From NCBI GenBank assembly GCA_021732995.1, contig JAKFWA010000088.1, forward strand, positions 22,375 through 86,374: a stretch of DNA of 64,000 bases, given 5' to 3'. This DNA comes from Planctomycetaceae bacterium. GTDB taxonomy: Bacteria > Planctomycetota > Planctomycetia > Planctomycetales > Planctomycetaceae. Position 1 is the stretch's first letter, and each line of letters starts with the position of its first letter. Positions 31,304 to 39,841 of this stretch are shown piece by piece. Both the position numbers and the translations under genes were made by a program. Under the pieces are notes generated by a model. It was given only the letters and a program-made list of their open reading frames with translations, was not told the origin of the DNA and made no database searches.

Positions 31304-34300
31304 ATGTCCCTACCCCGGATTGACTCCAGACGACATTCGGAGACGAAGAACGTGCGACGACTCTCTCTGTCTGCTTTCGCGCTCATGGCGGCATTGAATG
31401 GACTCGCGGCGGCTGAGGACAAACTCAGCTTCAATCGAGACATCCGGCCGATACTGTCTGAGAACTGCTTCAGTTGCCACGGCCCGGACAAGAACCAGCG
31501 CAAGGCCAATCTGCGGCTGGATCAGAGAGAGAGCGCAGTCGGGAAATCAGAATCTGGAGCGACCGCCATCGCGCCGGGAAAACTCGCCGAGAGCGAACTC
31601 ATCAAACGCATTCTGAGCAAGGACGACGGTGAGCAAATGCCGCCGGCCTCGACCGGCAAGAAGCTGACCGCCGCGCAGATCGAAACATTGAAGAAGTGGA
31701 TCGAACAAGGTGCCGAGTTCGAAGGCCACTGGTCGTTCCTGAAGGTCGAACGTCCGCAGGCGCCGAAGCTCGCCGACGAATCGCGCGTCACGAACGACAT
31801 TGACCGCTTCGTGTTTGACCGACTGGCCAAACAAGGTCTGAAGCCGCAGCCCGAAGCTGACAAGGTCACGCTGATCCGTCGCGCAACGCTCGACCTCACC
31901 GGCTTGCCACCCACGCCCGCCGAGGTCGATGCGTTCCTCGCAGACACCGCCCCCAACGCCTACGAAAAGCTGGTTGATCGCCTGCTAGGTTCAACTCGTT
32001 TCGGCGAGCATCAAGGACGCGTCTGGCTGGATCAGGCACGCTACGGTGACACGCACGGCCTGCATCTCGACAACGAGCGGTCGATGTGGAAGTACCGTGA
32101 GTGGGTCATCAATGCCTTCAACGGAAACAAGCCGTTCAATCAGTTCACCGTCGAACAACTCGCGGGTGACCTGCTGCCGAATTCCACGCTGGATCAAAAA
32201 GTCGCGACCGGGTTTGTCCGCTGCAATGTGACGACCAGCGAAGGCGGTTCCATCAACGAAGAAGTCCTTGTGCGCTACGCCGTTGATCGCACGGAGACGA
32301 TGGGCACGGTCTTCATGGGTCTGACGCTGGGCTGTGCCGTGTGTCACGACCACAAGTTCGACCCGGTGTCTCAGAAGGAGTTCTATTCGCTCTACGCCTT
32401 CTACAACGCTGCCGCTGATGCGGCGATGGACGGTAACCAGCTCGCGCCGCCGCCAAGCATCAAAGTTCCGACTCCGGAACATACCGAGAAGCTGAAGGTG
32501 CTTGACGAGAAACTCGCTGGCCTGCGAAAGCAGATCGCCGAAGAACTCGGCAAGTTCGACTACAAAGAACCCGAGAAGAAGCCTGACGCACCGTCACCAA
32601 CCGAGCCGCGCGAATTCGTGTGGATCGAAGATGCGGCACCGAGCGGCGCTCAACTGCAGGGCGATTCACCTTGGGAGTTCGTTGCGAAGCCCGATCATCC
32701 AGTCTTCAGTGGAGAGAAATCGACTCGCCGCAAGAGCCCAGGCCTGTCGCAGCACTTCTTCACTGCCGCCAACCCCACGCTGAAGGTGGGCGAAGGCGAT
32801 AAGTTCTTCGCCTACTGCTACCTCGATCCCGCCGATCCGCCCAAGACCGTGATGCTCCAGTGGAACGACGGCCAATGGGAACACCGCGCGTTCTGGGGTG
32901 AAGACAAGATTGCGTTCGGTCAGGGCGACGTCCCCGGACATCGTCGGCTGGGTGACTTGCCAAAACTTGGCGAGTGGGTCCGACTCGAGATCGATGCGAA
33001 GCACGTCGGATTAAATCCTGGAGCACAACTCAACGGCTGGGCCTTCACTCAATTCGGTGGCACGCTCTATTGGGACAAAGCCGGCATCATCACCAAGACG
33101 CCGCAGAACGGCATGACCTTCGAGTCACTGGCCGACTGGTCCGCCTATGAAAAATCCTTGACGCAATCGCAGGTTCCAGGACCGGTGAAGGAAGCTCTCA
33201 AGGTCGATGCCGACAAACAAAACGACGCACAGAAGAAGCTCATCCGTGAGTACTTCCTCGAGAACGTCTATCCAAAGTCCCGTGAGTCGCTGCAGCCGAT
33301 CCGTCAGCAGATCACGGCCACCGAAAAAGAGCGCACCGACACCGACAACTCCATTCCGATCAGCCTCATCATGGCTGATATGCCCACGCCACGCCCAACT
33401 CACATTTTGATTCGCGGCGCGTACGACAAGCATGGCGAGAAAGTCGAAGCAAACGTGCCGAGTGCCTTCCCGGCAATGGCTGAAGGCGCTCCAAAGAATC
33501 GGCTCGGTATGGCGCAGTGGCTGACGGATCGCTCACACCCGCTGACGTCGCGAGTCACCGTGAATCGCTTCTGGCAGCAATTCTTCGGACGCGGCATCGT
33601 CAAAACCGCCGAAGACTTTGGCTCGCAAGGCGAATGGCCGACTCATCCCGAGTTGCTGGACTACCTCGCAGCGCAGTTCATGGAATCGAACTGGAACACG
33701 AAGGATCTCTTCAAGGCGATCCTGATGTCTTCGACGTATCGGCAGTCGTCGAACGTCAGCGCCGATCTGCTGGCCAAAGATCCCGAGAACGTCCTGCTGT
33801 CGCGCGGCCCGCGTTTCCGACTCGATGCCGAGATCGTGCGTGATTCGGCGCTGTACGTGTCCGGCCTGCTAATTGAGAAAGTCGGCGGCCCGAGTGTGAA
33901 GCCCTATCAACCCAGTAATATCTGGGAGCCGGTAGCATTCGTCGGCAGCAACACGAGTGCGTATGCACGCGGGGCGGGCGAAGCTCTCTACCGCCGCAGC
34001 ATGTACACGTTCTGGAAGCGCACCGCTCCGCCGCCAAGCATGATGGCCTTCGACGCGCCTTCGCGAGAAAACTGCATCGCTCGCCGCGCCCGCACCAATA
34101 CGCCGCTGCAGGCACTGGTGCTGATGAACGATGAGCAATACGTCGAAGCAGCGAAGCAACTCGCGCGACGTGTTCTCAAAGAAGGTGGGACAACTCCAGC
34201 CTCGATGCTCACGTTCGGCTTCCGAGTGACGACTGGTCGCTCTCCGGACGAACGCGAACTCGGCGTGCTGTTGAAGCTGCACGAGCAGCAGCTCACACGT

Positions 34301-34447
34301 TTCACCGCCAACAAGGACGCAGCGACGAAACTGGTTTCCGTCGGTGAGTCCAAGCGTGATGAATCACTCGACGTCAGTCAGCATGCGGCGATGACGATGA
34401 TTGCCAACGTGCTGCTGAACCTCGACGAAGTCATCACCAAAGAGTGA
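31304..34447 (+). CDS. Planctomycete cytochrome c / DUF1549 / DUF1553 protein, second copy
   Basis: A paralogue of the gene at 10783. It has a signal peptide (RRLSLSAFALMAALNGLAAAED), the haem motif CFSCH (55-59 from ATG 31304), DUF1549 (HWSFLKVERP to LGCAVCHDHKFDPVSQ with a second CxxCH), a central jelly-roll-like insert that binds neither domain pattern, and DUF1553 (VNRFWQQFFGRGIVKTAEDFGSQ, RTNTPLQALVLMND). Two starts are possible: ATG 31304 with AGGGG four bases before it, or GTG 31352 with GGAGA nine bases before it; the latter gives a more compact signal peptide. The pair is about as divergent as family members from different operons. Confidence 0.92.
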   Translation: MSLPRIDSRRHSETKNVRRLSLSAFALMAALNGLAAAEDKLSFNRDIRPILSENCFSCHGPDKNQRKANLRLDQRESAVGKSESGATAIAPGKLAESELIKRILSKDDGEQMPPASTGKKLTAAQIETLKKWIEQGAEFEGHWSFLKVERPQAPKLADESRVTNDIDRFVFDRLAKQGLKPQPEADKVTLIRRATLDLTGLPPTPAEVDAFLADTAPNAYEKLVDRLLGSTRFGEHQGRVWLDQARYGDTHGLHLDNERSMWKYREWVINAFNGNKPFNQFTVEQLAGDLLPNSTLDQKVATGFVRCNVTTSEGGSINEEVLVRYAVDRTETMGTVFMGLTLGCAVCHDHKFDPVSQKEFYSLYAFYNAAADAAMDGNQLAPPPSIKVPTPEHTEKLKVLDEKLAGLRKQIAEELGKFDYKEPEKKPDAPSPTEPREFVWIEDAAPSGAQLQGDSPWEFVAKPDHPVFSGEKSTRRKSPGLSQHFFTAANPTLKVGEGDKFFAYCYLDPADPPKTVMLQWNDGQWEHRAFWGEDKIAFGQGDVPGHRRLGDLPKLGEWVRLEIDAKHVGLNPGAQLNGWAFTQFGGTLYWDKAGIITKTPQNGMTFESLADWSAYEKSLTQSQVPGPVKEALKVDADKQNDAQKKLIREYFLENVYPKSRESLQPIRQQITATEKERTDTDNSIPISLIMADMPTPRPTHILIRGAYDKHGEKVEANVPSAFPAMAEGAPKNRLGMAQWLTDRSHPLTSRVTVNRFWQQFFGRGIVKTAEDFGSQGEWPTHPELLDYLAAQFMESNWNTKDLFKAILMSSTYRQSSNVSADLLAKDPENVLLSRGPRFRLDAEIVRDSALYVSGLLIEKVGGPSVKPYQPSNIWEPVAFVGSNTSAYARGAGEALYRRSMYTFWKRTAPPPSMMAFDAPSRENCIARRARTNTPLQALVLMNDEQYVEAAKQLARRVLKEGGTTPASMLTFGFRVTTGRSPDERELGVLLKLHEQQLTRFTANKDAATKLVSVGESKRDESLDVSQHAAMTMIANVLLNLDEVITKE

Positions 34448-34540
34448 CTGGCGTTTGCTGGCCTGCGATGATGCACTTCGGACCATACACCCGTCGTTAG
34501 CACCGGTGCGCTCACTCACTTTTCACGCAGGCGAGATTTC

Positions 34541-35719
34541 GTGACACAGCAATTCTCGGCAGTTGTCGTTGGCACCGGCTTTATTGGCCCCGTGCACGTG
34601 GAAGGCCTGCGTCGCGCGGGGGTGCATGTTGCCGGAATCGTCGGGTCATCACCCGCGAAGTCAGCCGAGGCCGCAGCGCGGCTCAACCTCCCGAAGGGCT
34701 ATGCGTCTTTCATAGACGTACTAGCCGACAAGGCGGTTGACGTGGTGCATCTGACGACGCCCAATCGACACCACTTCGAACAGGCATCTGCAGCATTGCG
34801 AGCGGGCAAGCACGTCATGTGTGAGAAGCCGCTGGCGATGAACTCGCGAGAGACCGCCGAGTTGGTCCGCATCGCGAAAGAATCCGGCCGAGTGGCCGGC
34901 GTCGCTTACAACGTCCGCTTCTACCCGCTTTGTCTGGAAGCTTCAGAACGAGTCCGACGCGGCGACTTGGGCGACGTCTTTCATGTCGCTGGCAGCTATG
35001 TGCAGGACTGGTTGCTGAAACCAACCGACTTCAACTGGCGCGTGCTGTCTGAAGACGGCGGTGAACTGCGAGCAGTCGCGGATATCGGCACCCACTGGCT
35101 CGACCTGATCCAATTCATTAGCGGCCGCGAAATCGAAGCCGTCTGTGCCGACCTCCAAACCGTGCATCCCGAACGCCAATGCCCGCGCGGCAGCATCGAA
35201 ACCTTCAGCGGCAAAATGCCAGCAGAGACGACTCAATCCACAACTGGAGACGCGAACAATTCTGCCTCGGTACGCATTGATACCGAAGACTATGGCTGTC
35301 TGATGCTGCGGTTTCGTGGGGGTGCGCGGGGCGTCGTCTGGGTATCTCAGGTCACCGCCGGGCGCAAGAACTGCCTGCGTTACGAACTCGCGGGCTCGAA
35401 GCAATCGATCGCCTTCGACAGCGAACGCCCGAACGAACTGTGGCTCGGCAACCGTGATCGCCCTAACGAAGTCCTGCTGCGCGACCCCGCCTTGATGTCA
35501 TCCACCGCTCGCCAACATGCCGACTATCCCGGCGGCCACAATGAAGGCTTCCCGGACACGTTCAAGCAACTCTTCCGAGCCTTCTACGGCCACATCGCGA
35601 AGAACGATCCCGCCGCGACTCCGACATTCCCCACCTTCGAAGACGGACATCGCGAAGTCCAGCTCTGCGAAGCCGTCCTCCGCAGCCACCGCACCCAAGC
35701 CTGGGCCAACGTAGAGTGA
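34541..35719 (+). CDS. Gfo/Idh/MocA-family oxidoreductase
   Basis: A 392-residue NAD(P)-dependent dehydrogenase-like protein without a signal peptide. The Rossmann start is VVVGTGFIGPVHVEGL, EKPLAMN near residue 93 holds the Lys of the cofactor/catalytic EKP motif, and GTHWLDLIQF near 184 contains the conserved catalytic His. GTG start. The family oxidises or isomerises sugars and cyclitols, and planctomycetes carry many. It lies 93 bases after the DUF1553 gene and may belong to the same catabolic unit. A GC-rich repeat sits directly after its stop. Confidence 0.9.
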   Translation: MTQQFSAVVVGTGFIGPVHVEGLRRAGVHVAGIVGSSPAKSAEAAARLNLPKGYASFIDVLADKAVDVVHLTTPNRHHFEQASAALRAGKHVMCEKPLAMNSRETAELVRIAKESGRVAGVAYNVRFYPLCLEASERVRRGDLGDVFHVAGSYVQDWLLKPTDFNWRVLSEDGGELRAVADIGTHWLDLIQFISGREIEAVCADLQTVHPERQCPRGSIETFSGKMPAETTQSTTGDANNSASVRIDTEDYGCLMLRFRGGARGVVWVSQVTAGRKNCLRYELAGSKQSIAFDSERPNELWLGNRDRPNEVLLRDPALMSSTARQHADYPGGHNEGFPDTFKQLFRAFYGHIAKNDPAATPTFPTFEDGHREVQLCEAVLRSHRTQAWANVE

Positions 35720-35731
35720 GGCTCGAATTCA

Positions 35732-35781
35732 TTCTCCCCCTCCGCAAGGGGAGAAGGTGGCCGCAGGCCGGTTGAGGGGGG
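35732..35781. repeat. GC-rich palindromic repeat (ctccccctt...aagggggag type)
   Basis: A short stem, ctcccc-tccgcaa-ggggag, is followed by aaggtggccgcaggccggttgagggggg. Related units occur at 55896-55940 and 62117-62169. This one is in the convergent gap between the Gfo/Idh/MocA gene and the ceramidase-like gene, 12 bases after the former's stop. Confidence 0.6.
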
Positions 35782-35842
35782 ATTCTTCAGCACTTGATAA
35801 ACACATCCGTGAAAGACCAGGACGAGACGCCTTGGCCACGAG

Positions 35843-37219
35843 TCACCGAGCTGCTTTCAACAGTGCGTGCACCTTGCCGATCAACCGCTCCTCGACATCC
35901 GGCGTGAAAGCACCCGGCTGCAAAACAGTGGTCATGTAGCGCATCGCTCCGACCGCTTCATAGCCTCCCTCTTCGAGCACTCTGCGGCTGGGTACATAGG
36001 CGAAGACATCGTTCGAGTAGCCAGCGACCCACACAGCGGGACCATCCTTCACAGACAGTTCTCGCTTCAGTCGCAACGAATAATCCACCACGGTCTCGCC
36101 GGGCAAAGCAACGAGAGTGATCTCATTCCCTAGCCGCACTACCTGCACCGGAGCCGCATACTTCTCCAACAGCCGCCCTTCATCATCGAGTTGCTTTAAC
36201 AGCCGCTCCGCGTAGGCCTGATCGTACTTGTCCGTCGACTTCGCGCGAGTCTGCAATTCCTCGCGTGTCGGCGGGGTGTCATAGGTGAGATCCACGGTAT
36301 CAAGCTGACTGCTCAAACCACCGGTGAGCGGTCGCGGCGTGGTTTGCAGCGCTGCATCAATCGATGTCGCCAGCGTCCGACCGTGCATGCGAGCCAGTTC
36401 AATCGTTCCGCGCGGATAGGGGTTCTGATCACCGCCGCAGCCCATCAGGAACAAAGCCACCACGCCGGGATGGTCCGCCTCAAAGTACTCTTGAGCGTAC
36501 CCCGCGTAATCACCACAGAACTGATAGAAGCCCAACGTCGTGTTATGACAAGCGTAACCGAACAGCACCGCTCGTAACTTTCCGTCGGCCCCGTCCACTC
36601 GCAGCACGGGCACGTCATGATCCACCGGCCCTTCCGGATTGGGGAAATTTGCATACCCCTTAGGCGTCGGCGTGCGGCGATTCATCGCGAAGCCTGCGCG
36701 AGCGTGCTGATAGCTCAACTTCGCAGGCTCCAGTCCCTTTAACGCGGTATCAATCACCTGCAGAATTTTGGCCTGCAGGTCGTCTACATACTTCACACTC
36801 AGTTGCCGCCGTTCAGCATCGAGTTCCTGGAGCGTCGCGTTCGTCACGCGGATCTCTGGCCCGCAGTGCGTGTGCGAGCAATTCATCAGCAAATTGGCGG
36901 GCTTCAAGGTCTGCGTCTTCTGCAACTGCTCATCAATTTTCTGCCGCAGAGGCCCCGGCACGCTGATCAAGTCCAGGGTCACGAACACAAACTTCTGCCC
37001 TTGAGCGTCCTGTAGCGCCAACGCCTTGGCGAACAGGTCCTGAGCTACCCCTTCCGACGGCTTGGTCCGCGACGCGTACCCGGCCATCCACATCGGCCCT
37101 TCGGGCGTCACCTTGACTGTCGCCACTCCCGCCTTCCACACGGCGTCTTCCGCGCACACCGCGCCGGTAACCCACACTCCAACGCAGCAGAGCCACAACA
37201 CCACGCACCGTTTCCGCAT
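35843..37219 (-). CDS. Secreted neutral/alkaline ceramidase-like hydrolase
   Basis: A 458-residue exported protein: signal peptide MRKRCVVLWLCCVGVWVTGAVC, then the neutral/alkaline non-lysosomal ceramidase N-terminal fold. Zn-ligand elements include NCSHTHCGPE near 113 and YACHNTTLGF near 222; the MGCGGDQNPYPRG segment near 265 is also family-typical. In Planctomycetes this family is widespread and frequently annotated only as ceramidase-like, so ceramide need not be the substrate. ATG 37219 has GGGAGA ahead of it. The C-terminal immunoglobulin-like domain of full ceramidases is missing. Confidence 0.85.
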   Translation of the reverse strand: MRKRCVVLWLCCVGVWVTGAVCAEDAVWKAGVATVKVTPEGPMWMAGYASRTKPSEGVAQDLFAKALALQDAQGQKFVFVTLDLISVPGPLRQKIDEQLQKTQTLKPANLLMNCSHTHCGPEIRVTNATLQELDAERRQLSVKYVDDLQAKILQVIDTALKGLEPAKLSYQHARAGFAMNRRTPTPKGYANFPNPEGPVDHDVPVLRVDGADGKLRAVLFGYACHNTTLGFYQFCGDYAGYAQEYFEADHPGVVALFLMGCGGDQNPYPRGTIELARMHGRTLATSIDAALQTTPRPLTGGLSSQLDTVDLTYDTPPTREELQTRAKSTDKYDQAYAERLLKQLDDEGRLLEKYAAPVQVVRLGNEITLVALPGETVVDYSLRLKRELSVKDGPAVWVAGYSNDVFAYVPSRRVLEEGGYEAVGAMRYMTTVLQPGAFTPDVEERLIGKVHALLKAAR

Positions 37220-37540
37220 GACGAGTCTCCCTGATCGAAAACCACTCCAGCGTTCTCAAGACTCTGAGTGAATCGCAACTCAGCTCCGAAGCCAAGCCAT
37301 CAGCAGGCTACGGCACTCATGCGTCGCTACTTCCATCTACTGATTCATGAAGCAAACTCACGCCGTTTAATCTGACGATCACGTTCAAATCAGGCTGATC
37401 TCTTCTCTTTGGCTTTTCGCCATGCGGCACGCTTGTTTTCGCGGCTTGGTTTCGGGTCGAATAAGTCGCCCGAAATCGGGCGCTGGGAGATGTTCGATAC
37501 CTGCCGGAACTTGAACTGCCCTTGCATGAGGTCATTCACC

Positions 37541-38554
37541 ATGTCGTTAAGTCGGCGTAAGTTTCTGACGTTGTCGTTAGGTGGAGGAGTAGCGGTCGCT
37601 GGTGGTTTGATCGCCGCCAATCACCCTCTCTGGGACACCAATCAAGTTTTGACGGAGCACTCCCGTCGATCCTGGGCATTAGGCTCGGACGTCACCATGA
37701 CGGTTCTGGGAACCGACGCCGCACAGGCGAACCGTGCACTCGACTCGGCCTTTGCCGAACTGGAAACGGTCGAAAGGGTGATGAGCCTCTATCGACCCGA
37801 TAGCCAGATCAGCGTTCTCAATCGAGAACGTATTCTGTATCAGCCACACCCGTATCTCGTTCAAGTGCTGACGGCCTCTGCTGAGACGTCACGACTATCC
37901 AACGGGGCGTTTGATATCACCGTGCAGCCGTTGTGGGATGTCTTCGCGATCGCTCAGAAGCAAGGCCGACTTCCCTCAGATGATGAGGTTGGCAAGGCAC
38001 GTCAGGCCGTTGACTGGCGTGCTGTGGAAGTCACGAAAGAGCGAGTGCGGCTGCTCTCTCCAGTTCAGGCGGTCACGTTGAATGGAGTTGCCCAAGGCTT
38101 TGCTGCCGATCGTGCGGTGGCGTCGCTGCGAAACCACGGCATCGAGCATGCACTCGTCAACGCGGGTGAAATCGGTTCGCTGGGCACCAAGCCCAATGGT
38201 GATCCCTGGAAGGTCGGAGTGCAGCATCCTCGGCAACGAGAAGCCTTCGCGGCGCTGGCTGCTCTGAGCGGTCGATGCCTCTCAACCAGCGGAGACTATG
38301 AGACCACGTTCTCGGCAGACTTCTCGAAGAATCACATCTTTGATCCGCGCACCGGCCAGTCGCCGAGCGAACTCGCCAGTGTGAGCATTGCCGCGCCGAC
38401 TGCCATGCAGGCCGATCTGTTCAGCACCACCGCGATGGTGCTTGGGCCCGAGCGAAGTCTGGAGTTCATTGCTCAGCTTCCGCACGTGGACGCGCTGTTG
38501 ATTCTGAAGAACGGCCGCACGCTGCAAACGAGCGGCTTTGCGGGCAACGCTTGA
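37541..38554 (+). CDS. apbE: FAD:protein FMN transferase (ApbE), Tat-exported
   Basis: A 337-residue ApbE. A Tat signal with the twin-arginine motif SRRKFLTLSLGGGVAVAGG lies at the N-terminus. Family motifs follow: MTVLGTD, RLSNGAFDITVQPLW near 115, ALVNAGEIGSLG near 200 and the metal-site IFDPRTGQSP near 267. ApbE splits FAD and attaches FMN to a Thr/Ser of partner proteins in the envelope, and the next gene encodes such a target. ATG 37541 has GAGG nine bases before it; an open frame to 37409 lacks a plausible signal. The three genes to 41632 form a plausible operon. Confidence 0.9.
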   Translation: MSLSRRKFLTLSLGGGVAVAGGLIAANHPLWDTNQVLTEHSRRSWALGSDVTMTVLGTDAAQANRALDSAFAELETVERVMSLYRPDSQISVLNRERILYQPHPYLVQVLTASAETSRLSNGAFDITVQPLWDVFAIAQKQGRLPSDDEVGKARQAVDWRAVEVTKERVRLLSPVQAVTLNGVAQGFAADRAVASLRNHGIEHALVNAGEIGSLGTKPNGDPWKVGVQHPRQREAFAALAALSGRCLSTSGDYETTFSADFSKNHIFDPRTGQSPSELASVSIAAPTAMQADLFSTTAMVLGPERSLEFIAQLPHVDALLILKNGRTLQTSGFAGNA

Positions 38555-38658
38555 GATCACTGCTCACCTGAGAAGCCTGTGATGGTCTTGATTCTCAGCG
38601 TCGCGAACGCCTATCCGAGTCTTCATTCCGCAGATCAACGTTCGAGTGAGACTTCCTC

Positions 38659-39738
38659 ATGAAATACATTGCACTCCTGCTGCTGTTGCCTGTTCTGCTC
38701 ATCAATACCGCTGCGGCTCAAACTGGTGGAGCAGCCAAGCAGGCCGGCACGAAAGCGGATCTGGATCAGCTCATCAATAAACTTGGCAAAGCACCGCCGG
38801 ACTGGTTTCAAGCCACGAAGCTGAACTATCCGCAGTCGCTGGACCTCAATTGGCCTGAGAAACCCGAAGGTGGCTGGAACAACCAGAAGAACGTCGGGCA
38901 ATTCATCTGGGACGTGATCAATCCGAACCCCGGACGTTGGCGCGAGGGTGTGAAGCTGATGCATCATCTGCTGACGATGCACCAGAAGGATCCGGTGAAG
39001 CGTGAAAAGATCATGCTCACGATGGCCCACATGTACCACAACCTGATTGAGGACTATGGACGTTCAGCCTTCTGGTATCGGGCAGTTGGTGTGGAGAAAG
39101 ATCCGGGAGAGTATTCATCTTCGGCCGTGGTGCTCGCCGAGTGTTATTGGCGCTTAGGTTATATAACTGAAGCTAAGGCTTTGCTGGCTAAAGTGCCGGA
39201 AGGACTGCGACACGCCAAGTTGCTGGGCGACATGGGTGACACCGATCGGTCGATTAAGATGGCGTTGGCGAATCAGGACGAACAGGGCTATTCGTTTCTG
39301 ACCGCTGGCGACGCCTGCCGACAAGCCGGTCGCTATCCTGAAGCTCTGCAGCACTACCAGCAGGTGCTGGCGATTAAGCTTCCTGCGCAGAATCCGCCGG
39401 GGCGTATGGTCCAGAATCACAAGCGCGCCAACGCCAACATCGAAGCGATCAAGTCCTTCGAGTTGTTTGATCTCAAGCAAGTTGCCGACGGGAAGTACAC
39501 CGCCGCGAGCCAGGGCTACGAGGGACCAGTCGAAGTCGCCGTCACCGTGGCAAAAGGTCGCATCCAGTCCGTTAACGTGACGAACCATCGCGAAAAGCAG
39601 TTCTATTCCGCCATCAGCGACACCCCGACCAAGATCATCGCCAAGCAACACGTGAAAGGCGTGGATACCACCACCAACGCCACGATCACATCCGAAGCCA
39701 TTGTGAATGCGACGGCTAAGGCGTTGGTGAAGAAGTAA
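38659..39738 (+). CDS. Exported FMN-binding-domain protein with TPR-like region
   Basis: A 359-residue protein with a signal peptide (MKYIALLLLLPVLLINTAAAQ). The middle (about 75-240) is helical and TPR-like. The C-terminus (276-357) matches the FMN_bind domain of NqrC/RnfG/NosR: it starts DGKYTAASQGYEGPVEVAVT and ends DTTTNATITSEAI, where Thr342 in the T-N-A-T motif is the expected site of covalent FMN. Glycine of the usual S/T-G-A-T motif is Asn here. ApbE directly upstream and a polyferredoxin downstream point to covalent flavinylation and envelope electron transfer. Confidence 0.85.
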   Translation: MKYIALLLLLPVLLINTAAAQTGGAAKQAGTKADLDQLINKLGKAPPDWFQATKLNYPQSLDLNWPEKPEGGWNNQKNVGQFIWDVINPNPGRWREGVKLMHHLLTMHQKDPVKREKIMLTMAHMYHNLIEDYGRSAFWYRAVGVEKDPGEYSSSAVVLAECYWRLGYITEAKALLAKVPEGLRHAKLLGDMGDTDRSIKMALANQDEQGYSFLTAGDACRQAGRYPEALQHYQQVLAIKLPAQNPPGRMVQNHKRANANIEAIKSFELFDLKQVADGKYTAASQGYEGPVEVAVTVAKGRIQSVNVTNHREKQFYSAISDTPTKIIAKQHVKGVDTTTNATITSEAIVNATAKALVKK

Positions 39739-39841
39739 GTGGCCGACTTGACCGGAAGGTGGGTCAACCGCAGGGCTACCCACCACCAACATCGTGTTGC
39801 TCTTGTTGCAGGCATCGTCCTGCGACCGAAGATCCTGACCC